A program made the position numbers and the translations under genes. Of a stretch of 42,432 nt of DNA, positions 26,195 to 34,540 are shown one piece after another. Location: the NCBI GenBank assembly GCA_002701385.1, contig NZVD01000081.1, positions 71,458-113,889 of the forward strand. Reading direction: 5' to 3'. The notes below the pieces were generated by a model. That model did not search any database and had not been told where the DNA came from. It saw only the letters and a list, made by a program, of their open reading frames with translations. Source of the DNA: Rhodopirellula sp. GTDB lineage: Bacteria; Planctomycetota; Planctomycetia; Pirellulales; Pirellulaceae. Position 1 is the stretch's first letter, and each line of letters starts with the position of its first letter.

Positions 26195-26749
26195 ATGCAG
26201 TCTTTTGATATCGTCATGGCCGTTGTCCTCGGAGGCTCGATTTTGATCGGAGCCTGGAAAGGGATGGTATGGCAAATCAGCATGGTTAGTTCGATTTTGG
26301 TCAGTTTCTTTGCTGCGCGAACGTTCCATCCAGAGCTGGCTGATGCGATTCAGGATATTGGTGAACCCTGGAATACCTATCTCGCCATGGGAGCGATCTA
26401 CATTCTGACCTCCATGGGCATTTGGTTCCTGCACGGCTTCACGCAGAAGAAGCTGGAAAAGCATGACATGAAGACATTCGATCATCAAACCGGAGGGCTC
26501 TTAGGGATCGTCAACGGTGCCCTACTCTGCTCGGCTCTCACCGTTACCATGATCGCTTTTACGGGCGAAGAAACTCACGCCAATATCGCTCAATCAAAAA
26601 CCGGCGTCTATGTAAACAAGATGGTTCATGCGATTCGCGGTGTCCTGCCGGAAGACATTGCCGAGCCTGTAAATAAACACTTTGAGACTCTGCACTCGAT
26701 TATCGAGAACACAGCTGAACAACCGGAGCCAACGGCAGAAGAAGATTAG
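26195..26749 (+). CDS. CvpA-like membrane protein (184 aa)
   Basis: A small integral membrane protein of CvpA type (colicin V production family): the N-terminal segment FDIVMAVVLGGSILIGAWKG with the typical G-W-KG turn, then further hydrophobic segments at about 35-50, 60-85 and 105-125, and a polar, Glu-rich tail. I chose the ATG at 26195, with AGAGG overlapping the dtd stop region; a TTG at 26174 would overlap dtd by seven bases. It is probably co-transcribed with dtd. The role of CvpA proteins is poorly known. Confidence 0.75.
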   Translation: MQSFDIVMAVVLGGSILIGAWKGMVWQISMVSSILVSFFAARTFHPELADAIQDIGEPWNTYLAMGAIYILTSMGIWFLHGFTQKKLEKHDMKTFDHQTGGLLGIVNGALLCSALTVTMIAFTGEETHANIAQSKTGVYVNKMVHAIRGVLPEDIAEPVNKHFETLHSIIENTAEQPEPTAEED

Positions 26750-26761
26750 ACCATGAGCCAG

Positions 26762-26926
26762 TTGGGTTCAAAAGCCATTAAAATAACAAACTGCTATCTT
26801 AGCTTCGGCCGTTGGGCCTTGTTCCGATTTCTTCTTTCGGACAGAGTTTATCCACCGAAGCCCGCAGGGCGAAGGTGGAATGGACAAGCTCAATTACTCT
26901 CAAACTATGGCCTGCCAATTGTCTAA
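26762..26926. repeat. Dispersed MITE-like/structured repeat, copy B
   Basis: The left arm (26762-26806) differs from copy A (2781-2825) at 4 of 45 bases and the right arm (26845-26926) at 8 of 82. The centre (26807-26844) is 38 bases against 15 in copy A. The left terminal repeat is eroded here (only GTTGG remains of the 13-mer); the right one, CCAATTGTCTAA, is intact. GCTTCGG/CCGAAGC can form an outer stem and TCCGA/TCGGA an inner one. It lies between the convergent CvpA-like gene and the next minus-strand gene, whose stop codon is 21 bases beyond. Confidence 0.8.
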
Positions 26927-26946
26927 CAGTCTAACCGGTCAAATGC

Positions 26947-27591
26947 TTAACTGCCCAGCTCGGCTTTACGTTTTTCTGTCGCGGCGACGATGTCTTGGAT
27001 GACTTCATAATGCGCCCCAATTTTTCCGACCTGCTGCAAGAAGGAAAAGACGAGAAACATCGATCCCAGAATTGAAAGCATGAAGTGGATGCTGACCCAA
27101 TCCGCACTCGATTGAATTTCTGTTGCGGGGTCAGATGCACCACCAAATGCGACAATCAGAATGATCGTGAGCACACCTGCCACCGACCAAGGGAATGAAC
27201 TCTTCTTTAATCGAGTGCTTCGCTGAGCGTATTCAGGTGCGAGGCTGTAAGCATCGACGACTTCGTTACACCACTTCGCTGTCCCAATAAAGTACGTCAC
27301 GCTAATCGCATTCACCAAAACACAAACGACTGCTGTAAATACTCCCAATAGGAAATGAACACTATGGCGTTTCTTGGTGGGTTCATGAGCTTTCGCCGCT
27401 TGCATCAAATTCGATTCAGCCTCTTCGACAGCCTGCTGGTCCTGAGTAGCTTTAGCCTTGACAAAGGCTTCACTTGCCTGCTTGACGGCGGCAGCGTCAC
27501 CATTGAGATCACCGACCCATAAACCCACTCCTAAATTGGTGAGTAGAAGCACGGTAGCAAAACAAGCGAGTACAAAAAAGATACGAGCCAC
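26947..27591 (-). CDS. Hypothetical multi-TM membrane protein (214 aa)
   Basis: Four hydrophobic segments are visible: ARIFFVLACFATVLLLTNLG, then after an Ala/Glu/Gln-rich helical loop with likely coiled-coil character (residues about 35-70) a second (LLGVFTAVVCVLVNAISVTY), a third (WSVAGVLTIILIVAFGG) and a fourth (FMLSILGSMFLVFSFL). The loop AKWCNEVVDAYSLAPEYAQR lies between TM2 and TM3. The start is GTG. I do not recognise a named family. It stands alone, convergent with the CvpA-like gene across the dispersed repeat. Confidence 0.75.
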   Translation of the reverse strand: MARIFFVLACFATVLLLTNLGVGLWVGDLNGDAAAVKQASEAFVKAKATQDQQAVEEAESNLMQAAKAHEPTKKRHSVHFLLGVFTAVVCVLVNAISVTYFIGTAKWCNEVVDAYSLAPEYAQRSTRLKKSSFPWSVAGVLTIILIVAFGGASDPATEIQSSADWVSIHFMLSILGSMFLVFSFLQQVGKIGAHYEVIQDIVAATEKRKAELGS

Positions 27592-27723
27592 GGCGGTGAG
27601 CCTTGGAATATGGTTTCAGAAGAAGATGCCTTGGAAAACCTTAGTTTAGACGCAAGACATTAAATTGATAAGAGGCTGACTGAATCGTCACATCAGAGAG
27701 AGTTCGCCGACATCCTACGGTCA

Positions 27724-28746
27724 TTACGGCGTTGGAATATATTTATCTAAAAATGCCTGCGTGCGGTCGACAATCACCTGCTCGCCTCGCTGATACTCAA
27801 ACTGCGAGGCATTCATATCAACCAATCTGGTAATGTCATACAACTGCAACGACACCATCGGAGTTACGGTTTTATCCGATGCTACTTTCATATATTGAAT
27901 CTCTCGTGGAATGAATTTGAATTCAACGTCGCGTCCCAGGACGATCCGGACGGCATCAGGCAAGTGAGTTGGAAAACTTTTGGCAGATCCAAATTTCGCC
28001 GCTATTTGTTCGCGAACTTCGGGCTTCCACTTTCCTATCAGGACCCACACAGGAACATCTTCATAAGTAGCTTCCGATGTAGAAGTGAAATGAAAACTGG
28101 ACTGAAGCGAGGCCAGTAGACGAGGAATCCCTCCCATGGCGATATTAGCTCCCCAGTTGGCTGCCAACACGCCGGTGCTGTGCTGAGTATCCTTTTGCTC
28201 CTGCTTTTGCAAAGCGTCGCTGATATAACGAACATCAATTCTGCTTAAGCTGGTACTTTCAGCCAGATTTTCTCTTGTCCACAAGTGCCTACCGTCGCAA
28301 ACCTGCACCACGCTCGCCGTATTCTCACCTACCTGAGTTTTTAACTCGAATCGCAAGCGTTTAATCGATCCGTTACCAAATTGGCGATAGTGCCCTGCCC
28401 CGACTAAATGCTGGTCAAACATGTCAATTCTGTGGCGAACAGCGGCCTGAAACCGAGTCTCCGAGTGCATCTGAGCGATCGCCCGCTTCAGTATCACTTC
28501 TGGGTCAGAAAGGAATTCATTGCCTTCAGCATCGTCCTGAGGTTCCTGATCTGATGCCAAGTCCATTGGATTCCCAGCTTCATCGACAGGAATTCCTGTA
28601 TTACTGCTAGAAATATTCGACGCGGCAGCGGGAGGCTGAGCATTCAAAATGGGGAAGATGTACCCGCTTTGGTAGCCAAAAAGAAGCCAAATCACACCAA
28701 AACAGGCCGAAATCAGGCATGTCACTATAGGTAATTTGTACTTCAT
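27724..28746 (-). CDS. Membrane-anchored hypothetical protein, LolA-like fold possible (340 aa)
   Basis: One N-terminal hydrophobic segment (LPIVTCLISACFGVIWLLFG) acts as signal anchor or signal peptide, followed by a Ser/Asn/Asp-rich linker. From about residue 90 the sequence (LKRAIAQMHSETRFQAAVRH ... GAGHYRQFGNGSIKRLRFEL ... VVQVCDGRHLWTRENL) has the rhythm of LolA/outer-membrane-lipoprotein-sorting-like half-barrels: a helix, then strands describing a film-forming sheet. This fold idea is tentative. It is divergent from the lipoprotein cassette at 29021, with the hairpin-rich region between them. Confidence 0.7.
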   Translation of the reverse strand: MKYKLPIVTCLISACFGVIWLLFGYQSGYIFPILNAQPPAAASNISSSNTGIPVDEAGNPMDLASDQEPQDDAEGNEFLSDPEVILKRAIAQMHSETRFQAAVRHRIDMFDQHLVGAGHYRQFGNGSIKRLRFELKTQVGENTASVVQVCDGRHLWTRENLAESTSLSRIDVRYISDALQKQEQKDTQHSTGVLAANWGANIAMGGIPRLLASLQSSFHFTSTSEATYEDVPVWVLIGKWKPEVREQIAAKFGSAKSFPTHLPDAVRIVLGRDVEFKFIPREIQYMKVASDKTVTPMVSLQLYDITRLVDMNASQFEYQRGEQVIVDRTQAFLDKYIPTP

Positions 28747-28852
28747 AGTCTGGTTATGCCGATTTTATCAAAGATTCGTGCTGTAACGTGCCGATTACTG
28801 CCCACATGGGATTATTGTTTCCTTGCGCCGGTATCGGTGCCTTCCTTGAACT

Positions 28853-28947
28853 GGAAGCATTTTAGATGCTTCCACCCTCAAGGGTAAAGCTCAATCGAAT
28901 GAATTGAGCTTTGACCAAATGAAACTTTTTCAGCTCCGGACGAGCTG
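28853..28947 (+). promoter_or_regulatory. Array of four hairpins in leader of lipoprotein gene
   Basis: Three hairpins abut without a gap: GGAAGCAT/ATGCTTCC (28853-28873), ACCC/GGGT (28874-28885) and AAAGCTCAAT/ATTGAGCTTT (28886-28912). A fourth, CAGCTC/GAGCTG, follows at 28931-28947. CTTCC at 28841 can compete for the first stem, and the AGCTC/GAGCT pieces of hairpins 3 and 4 can swap partners. The array ends 73 bases before the ATG at 29021 and is not coding in the chosen frame. Confidence 0.6.
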
Positions 28948-29020
28948 CAAATATACAAGTCAAAACTCAATAGCAAATTCCAGAAACCGTTGTGCACTTC
29001 AAACTGCCATGGGGGAAAAA

Positions 29021-30100
29021 ATGAAGACTTTTTCAAGAATGTGGGCTGTAGTCGCAATCGCAGCTCTTTTGACGACAGGTTGCCAGACCTTTGAGCAACA
29101 TAACTTGCCGCCGGCTGATCAACTAATGCATCCTGGCCCCGGAGTCGATGGCCCCGGTCCTGGTGTACTCATGCCGCAAGCGCCCATGATGAATCCTGCT
29201 GCGATGCAGGCTCCACCGTCGGCCGGTCTTTCGATTCAAGTTGTATTCAATCGTCCAACGGGAATGCAAATCGGGATCGACTCGACACGCAATGGGAGCT
29301 ATGAAGGACAGGTTCTGATCACTCCGGCTCGCCACGACTTTAACGTCGGAGTCAATGGTGACCTGGTCCGCATGAAGTTGAGTAACATCGAAGGGCACGA
29401 AGCTATTGAGTTGTTCCCCACGATTGAAATTGCTCCTGTGAATCCACGTACTGCGGCTTACCTGGACCACAATGCAATTCCTGTACAGTTTACCAACGAA
29501 GACTTTGACCAAGTGGCCACTGGTAATTACGTGACCAAAGTCATTTACCTTCCCGATCCGGAATTTCAGGATCTGGCACTTGCCAATGTCGAAACGCTCG
29601 TGAGTACACGACTTGATCCAGGTGACGATCCAATCGTAGAAGCCGATCGTCGTGGAAGTATCATGGCCATCTTGCGTATGGGTAACAAGGTCAAAGCTGT
29701 AAATCCGGCCAATGCTCCGGCCGCAGCACCGGCCGCTTTCATGCAAGGTGGACAGGCAGCTGCCCCAGGCCTACCGATGACGATGGCTCCAAACTATGTC
29801 TCTGGCATAACCGCACCTGCATGGGGCACTCCAATGACAGCTACGAACGTTGGTGTCCCTGGCCCACCTCATCTACCATTTGGCGGACCAGCGGGCATGC
29901 AGTCCTACACCATGCACAATCGTACAAAGGTCGATATACCGGAACCGGTACAGCACTTCAATGTGCACATGCGTCAGACACCAGGATATAGCTATCCGAA
30001 ACCTGTCGACACCGTTCGGATTCGCGAACACAATTACACTCCGGCTGTGATTAATCGTCAGCCTGCACGAGTTCGCAATCAGGTCGTACCTCAGCAATAG
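29021..30100 (+). CDS. Planctomycete lipoprotein, paralogue of the next gene (359 aa)
   Basis: I chose the ATG at 29021 because GGGGG lies just upstream and the product then begins with a regular lipoprotein signal (MKTFSRMWAVVAIAALLTTG, then Cys). A longer frame from 28904 would be read through the hairpin array. After a Pro/Gly/Met-rich linker, a domain of about 150 residues (from about 65) shares a clear series of matches with the next protein: VRMKLSNIEGHEAIELFPTI, IPVQFTNEDFDQVATGNYVT, KVIYLPDP and GSIMAILRMGNK. The C-terminal part is Pro/Ala/Gly-rich and low complexity. Envelope location; role unknown. Two further secreted proteins follow on the same strand. Confidence 0.85.
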   Translation: MKTFSRMWAVVAIAALLTTGCQTFEQHNLPPADQLMHPGPGVDGPGPGVLMPQAPMMNPAAMQAPPSAGLSIQVVFNRPTGMQIGIDSTRNGSYEGQVLITPARHDFNVGVNGDLVRMKLSNIEGHEAIELFPTIEIAPVNPRTAAYLDHNAIPVQFTNEDFDQVATGNYVTKVIYLPDPEFQDLALANVETLVSTRLDPGDDPIVEADRRGSIMAILRMGNKVKAVNPANAPAAAPAAFMQGGQAAAPGLPMTMAPNYVSGITAPAWGTPMTATNVGVPGPPHLPFGGPAGMQSYTMHNRTKVDIPEPVQHFNVHMRQTPGYSYPKPVDTVRIREHNYTPAVINRQPARVRNQVVPQQ

Positions 30101-30137
30101 AAACTTGCCTTCCAAGGCTACGTTACATTCTGGGAAT

Positions 30138-30169
30138 GCCCGCTGATGAGGTCTGCTTCATCGGCGGGC
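30138..30169 (+). terminator. GC-rich hairpin between paralogous genes
   Basis: GCCCGCTGATGA pairs with TCATCGGCGGGC over 12 pairs (one G-T) around an 8-base loop. It starts 38 bases after the stop codon. No U tract follows, so it may be a weak terminator, a processing site or a 3'-end stabiliser that sets the level of the downstream genes. Confidence 0.5.
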
Positions 30170-30200
30170 GTTGCCTGCATAACAACCTCAGGAACCGTAT

Positions 30201-30992
30201 TTGAAAAAGTCTCGAGCGATGATCTCCCCTCTGAACAAGCTCATTATTGTATTGGCTGTATGCTCGGTAACCGTCAGTGGTAATTCACTGTTGGCTCAAC
30301 AATTTCGGCCTGCACCCAATGCTCATTATCGCAATCATGCCATGATGCCACCTGGGCAGGTGGGTTCTCAAATGCTGTTGCGAGGTGGCCCCATCCCTGG
30401 GTATTTCCAACCTACTCAGGTGCGTTGTCCTCAGGGCGGAAAGATTGCGATCGCTTCTCAGGGTCAATTTGCTGCAGGGACTCCTTCAATTTTAGATGTG
30501 GGGCTTCTTATCGGCAGTGTGTATCGATTCAAAGTGACGGAAATCCCAGGCCTGCCGGGCGTCGAACTCTATCCAACCATCGAACTTCTGGATCGCCTTA
30601 ATCCACCAGCCGGCCTGGCGACACGATTCCCGATACCGATTCACCTAACACAACAAGAATTGGAAATGGCGGCGGAGGGACTGTTTGTTACCAGAGTCAT
30701 ATATCTGGAAGACCCAACGAATCCCGTCGTCATTCAGGACCAGGCTAATCGCCAGCGTTTTTTCGACGTCCGATTTAATGAAGACCCATTACGAGTTGCG
30801 GACCAGCTTGGACGTCCCATGGCGATCTTAAGACTCGGTTCGAAACAACCTCGCATGGACCGACAAACCGGTCGATTTATGTTTTCGTCGCCTCCGGCGC
30901 GAGCGATTGCTCCCAAACCACAGACGCAGGTTCCACATGAACGGTTGGAACGAGCCATTATCAGTACTCCCTCTATAGGACGATTGAGATAA
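30201..30992 (+). CDS. Secreted hypothetical protein, paralogue of the preceding lipoprotein (263 aa)
   Basis: The start is TTG with AGGA eight bases upstream. The N-terminus is a signal peptide (LNKLIIVLAVCSVTVSGNSLL, then AQQF). The conserved domain follows the same order as in the previous gene: YRFKVTEIPGLPGVELYPTI, IPIHLTQQELEMAAEGLFVT, RVIYLEDP and GRPMAILRLGSK, so the two arose by tandem duplication. Unlike its neighbour it has no lipobox, so it is probably free in the periplasm or outside. The tail is basic and Pro-rich. The DUF11 lipoprotein gene starts five bases after its stop. Confidence 0.82.
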   Translation: MKKSRAMISPLNKLIIVLAVCSVTVSGNSLLAQQFRPAPNAHYRNHAMMPPGQVGSQMLLRGGPIPGYFQPTQVRCPQGGKIAIASQGQFAAGTPSILDVGLLIGSVYRFKVTEIPGLPGVELYPTIELLDRLNPPAGLATRFPIPIHLTQQELEMAAEGLFVTRVIYLEDPTNPVVIQDQANRQRFFDVRFNEDPLRVADQLGRPMAILRLGSKQPRMDRQTGRFMFSSPPARAIAPKPQTQVPHERLERAIISTPSIGRLR

Positions 30993-30997
30993 GGTCG

Positions 30998-32260
30998 ATG
31001 TCGAGCTCTACCATCCCTACAAATCGCTATTATCTGCCTGCCTGGTTTCTGATCCTCTGCGTGATGACCGCCTGCACGACTCCCAGAGAACAGCGTATCA
31101 ATTCACAGTACATTGCTAATGGCAAAGCTGCTGGCCATCCGGCCCTTGTTAGCGTCGGTGACGGTCCCGCCCCCGACACACATGCAGTCCAACAAGCCGT
31201 TCAATTAGCAAGCCACACCACGCAACCTGCGAATATTGCCCTCGCTCAAAACACCGGCCCAGCAGCCATACCGCCTCAAGCTTACACCGGCCCCAACGCG
31301 GGACTGCCTTACCCTGCCCCATGGACTCCTCCGGGGATTCAACAGCCTTACCCGGAAGATGAGTACGTCTATCAGGGAGGCGATGCTTATCAACTCACCA
31401 ATGTCGCTCAGGACTTCAGCATCGACAATCTGGATGAAGAAGATACCATTGCTCATTACCATACGTTAGACGGCGACATTCAAATCGAACGAACCAATCG
31501 AATCCCGATTTACGCACCTCGGTTTGCATCCGTACGTCGTGTCGATGGACTCTCTCAATATCGTCATCAAGACCACGCCTATGCGGTAGACAGCCCACTG
31601 GCTTTGGATGGAACGGTCAAGAGCGTCGGACAGGAACAGGTAAAACAGCAGGTTTCCACACAGCGTAATATTGGTACTCGGGCGAGTGCCGCTTATCAGG
31701 AAAACCAAAAAGTCCGGGATATGGCCCATCAACTGGCATCCAGTGAAGGGAGCCAGATGGTTAAGCCGCAGGTGGGTGACCTGCTAAACACGAAGGTCAA
31801 CATTCAGAATTCTCAGGAAGCTAAATTGAGCATCCAAAAGCAAACGGCATTGGCACAAACGGACGAAGAAACCGTCAAAGAGGTCGCATATGACTTATTG
31901 CCTTACAAGATGCTCGGCAATAATAAGATTCAAACGAACTATCACTATGAGATCGCCGAAGGTAACAACCGACTGGATATTCAAAAGGTTGCTTCCAAGC
32001 AGGATGCCTTGCCCGGAGAACTACTCGAATTCACCATCACCTTTAAAAATACGGGTGATAAGGCGATCGGCAATGTTACGATTGTTGACCATCTGAGTCG
32101 ACGCCTTGCCTATCTCGACGATAGTCAAAGCTGTACGGTAGATACCGAATTCTTCGTCAATCCTACAGGCAAAGACAGTGCGATTCTTCGCTGGGAGGTC
32201 GCTAAACCTCTGGAAGTCGGAGATTCTGCCGCGATCACCTTTAAGTGTCGCGTACGCTAA
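30998..32260 (+). CDS. DUF11-domain lipoprotein (420 aa)
   Basis: The N-terminus is a lipoprotein signal (YYLPAWFLILCVMTA, then Cys27). A Pro/Ala/Gln-rich linker covers about 40-130, then comes a region of unknown fold (130-300). The last 100 residues are a DUF11-type beta-sandwich: NRLDIQKVASKQDALPGELL, EFTITFKNTGDKAIGNVTIV, DHLSRRLAYLDDS and a final strand SAAITFKCRVR. DUF11 domains occur in repeat-rich surface proteins. It begins five bases after the previous stop, so the three genes 29021-32260 form one cassette of envelope proteins. It converges on the hydrolase gene with only seven bases between stops. Confidence 0.87.
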   Translation: MSSSTIPTNRYYLPAWFLILCVMTACTTPREQRINSQYIANGKAAGHPALVSVGDGPAPDTHAVQQAVQLASHTTQPANIALAQNTGPAAIPPQAYTGPNAGLPYPAPWTPPGIQQPYPEDEYVYQGGDAYQLTNVAQDFSIDNLDEEDTIAHYHTLDGDIQIERTNRIPIYAPRFASVRRVDGLSQYRHQDHAYAVDSPLALDGTVKSVGQEQVKQQVSTQRNIGTRASAAYQENQKVRDMAHQLASSEGSQMVKPQVGDLLNTKVNIQNSQEAKLSIQKQTALAQTDEETVKEVAYDLLPYKMLGNNKIQTNYHYEIAEGNNRLDIQKVASKQDALPGELLEFTITFKNTGDKAIGNVTIVDHLSRRLAYLDDSQSCTVDTEFFVNPTGKDSAILRWEVAKPLEVGDSAAITFKCRVR

Positions 32261-32267
32261 AGATCGC

Positions 32268-34376
32268 CTAGGGATTAGACTCTTCAGGTTCTCCAGGCAG
32301 GAAGTAAAATCTAGGTTTTTCCCAACCTAGGAATTCTGCTGCGTTCCTTGTAAACGGAAAAGCCTCGGCTGGAATCCGATTTACAATTGCCCGCTGCCGA
32401 CTCGACGCAGCAGCAAGCATTTGATCTACCGTATAGAATCGACTCACATTCAATATCGGTAGAGAATCGATATCCGATTCAGCCAACTCACTTATCCCGA
32501 TAGTCGTCACATCTTCGTATAGGCTGGTGTACAAAACCAGAGCCGCCTGTTGTCCAGCTCCTCCTAACATCACTTTTGCATCCTTAGCAATGGCCAAAGT
32601 TCGAAGAGCTTGTAACGCTCGCCGTACATCCCAGACCTGCATGCCACCGAGTGATTCCCCCAATAGATAAAACCTTCTTTGATTCTGAACCTGCTTACGT
32701 TCTGATTGATCCCATAACGTCCGGCCCACTCCACGCGGCGTGACGATCACTGTGATGCCATTGGACTTACGAACGTTTTGCCGGAACGCCTCAAAATCAG
32801 GCAATCCGTCCGGTGCATGACTTGGGAATACTTCTCCTTTCAGGACGTCTCGATCTCCAAAGGCATCCTGATAGAAAGCCAGAAACTCTATCCAGCCTTT
32901 CTGCCCGTGCACCTGTACAACTGCATGATTTGCCTTTTCCAAATCCTTTCTATGCACGAGATACATTCTTAAGTCAATCCCCTCCTGACTTGTAAAGTCA
33001 TAAGAAGACATAACAAGGTCTTCAGCATATGCATCTGCCACCTTACGAACATTAAGATCAACCGGTTGGTTCGGCCACGCTCGAAAAGCTTTCTCGCGGA
33101 GAGTCTGAGTCACCTCAGCGGCATAAGCCTCCATCGCTTCAGCATTTGCGGGCACTTCGTGTTTTGATGCTGTCGGCACAAAAGAATGGCTTATCTGAGT
33201 ATTCACCTCGTCTTCAGGCAACCCAGCATTGAAGACTTGTAGATCCTGAGGTTTGAAGAACTTCTCTGCTGGTTTGTAAATCAAGTCATCGTCACCCTTG
33301 AGATAGTGATTGAACCAACGAAACGCATGCACACGTAATTCCTGAGTGTCTTTATGAGGACCAGACGTAATATGCAGGGATACGTCATCCTCTGCATCTA
33401 GTAATCGGTATACCTCTCGCGTCTTTAGAAATGTCCGATAGACACCATCAAGCGGGAAGATCCTGTCGTTATCTGTATTGCTAATCAACAGCGGTCGCGG
33501 GGCCATTAGTGCTGCCACCATTGGGTAGTCCCACTGGTAGGTGTTCACCATAAACATGCAGTCACAATGGCCTTCGACCGTCCCATCAACGATATGGTTC
33601 CGCAGATCGGTTATCCCTGCCACTGGAACAGCAACTTTAATCCGCTCGTCTAACGCCGCAATCCACCAACTGTAAGCACCGCCTCCGCTACGCCCGGTTA
33701 CTCCAAGTCGCTCGCCGTCTACTTCCTCACGACTCTGCAGGTAATCCAACGCCCGAATACAATTCCATGCCTCAACACCTGCCGGCGTGTAACCACGGTT
33801 GAGCCACCAAAAGTAACCATGCGAATAAGTACCGTGATGTATTCCCTCGATCTCGCCTAACTGCAGTGTGTCGATCGTAAGACACACATAGCCATTCCTG
33901 GCGAACCAACTGCCATGATGGTGATAATGAACTTTATTGCCATAGGAAACACCGTCTTGCTTGACTCGTCCATGCCCACAGACATACAAAATTGCCGGTA
34001 ACTTTTCGTCACGCTGCTTGGGAACATAAAGGTTACCTGTCACGTAGAGTCCGGGACGAGACTGAAAGTGAACGTTCTCGACGGTGAACTCTTCATGGTC
34101 TGTTGTGCCGGTGACGGTTGCATTAAGGGGAGTACGAGTTGGCATCGGATCGAGTCCCAGCATTTCGTGCAATTGCTTCACGTATTGCGGTCGCTTCGCT
34201 AGCCAATCCTCCTTGGAGTTTATGCCTTCCAGAAATCGATCTTCCAAAGCGGCAGTCCGCAACTGAAAGTAATTGGCAAGCATTTGATCGCCACGAGTGG
34301 TGTCAATTTCGTCCGGCCCTTGTCCCTGCAGTGAGACGGGAAGAAGTAACAATAGGCACAGTAATCTGAATAACAC
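32268..34376 (-). CDS. Secreted acetylxylan-esterase-like protein with two alpha/beta-hydrolase halves (702 aa)
   Basis: The signal peptide is MLFRLLCLLLLLPVSLQG. The first half (about 60-365) is a complete alpha/beta hydrolase: LPAILYVCGHGRVKQDG (oxyanion side), nucleophile Ser230 in VTGRSGGGAYSWW, acid Asp302 or Asp304 in SNTDNDRIFP and His341 in SGPHKDTQ. The second half (about 440-690) repeats the layout (HAVVQVHGQKGWIEF, LLGESLGGMQVWD) but its elbow reads GGAGQQAAL (605-613) without the nucleophile, so it looks inactive or structural. The truncated gene at the window start has the same architecture. It starts with GTG. Likely role: removal of acyl groups from polysaccharides outside the cytoplasm; substrate inferred. 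Confidence 0.85.
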   Translation of the reverse strand: MLFRLLCLLLLLPVSLQGQGPDEIDTTRGDQMLANYFQLRTAALEDRFLEGINSKEDWLAKRPQYVKQLHEMLGLDPMPTRTPLNATVTGTTDHEEFTVENVHFQSRPGLYVTGNLYVPKQRDEKLPAILYVCGHGRVKQDGVSYGNKVHYHHHGSWFARNGYVCLTIDTLQLGEIEGIHHGTYSHGYFWWLNRGYTPAGVEAWNCIRALDYLQSREEVDGERLGVTGRSGGGAYSWWIAALDERIKVAVPVAGITDLRNHIVDGTVEGHCDCMFMVNTYQWDYPMVAALMAPRPLLISNTDNDRIFPLDGVYRTFLKTREVYRLLDAEDDVSLHITSGPHKDTQELRVHAFRWFNHYLKGDDDLIYKPAEKFFKPQDLQVFNAGLPEDEVNTQISHSFVPTASKHEVPANAEAMEAYAAEVTQTLREKAFRAWPNQPVDLNVRKVADAYAEDLVMSSYDFTSQEGIDLRMYLVHRKDLEKANHAVVQVHGQKGWIEFLAFYQDAFGDRDVLKGEVFPSHAPDGLPDFEAFRQNVRKSNGITVIVTPRGVGRTLWDQSERKQVQNQRRFYLLGESLGGMQVWDVRRALQALRTLAIAKDAKVMLGGAGQQAALVLYTSLYEDVTTIGISELAESDIDSLPILNVSRFYTVDQMLAAASSRQRAIVNRIPAEAFPFTRNAAEFLGWEKPRFYFLPGEPEESNP

Positions 34377-34540
34377 GTATCAATCTTTCTTGAAAAGGAA
34401 TACCAGTTCGATCGCAGGTTCATTATACCGTTTCATAATCCGAGTGCTCTTGAATCATCATCCACCTCCGTTCCGAAAGCGTCTCGCTCGGATTAGAATA
34501 AAAGCGAATGTAGACCATCTCCTCCAACGATAAGGCAACC

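Noticed and set aside
25970-26488. 172-codon antisense frame opposite dtd and the CvpA-like gene
   Set aside because: It is the shadow of two well-supported genes and has no recognisable motif.
28904-29020. Upstream start for the lipoprotein gene at 29021
   Set aside because: The extension would translate the hairpin array, and the lipoprotein signal begins only at the ATG at 29021, which has a ribosome site.
29123-29746. 207-codon antisense frame opposite the lipoprotein gene
   Set aside because: The sense gene has a lipobox and a paralogue next to it; the antisense translation is not protein-like.
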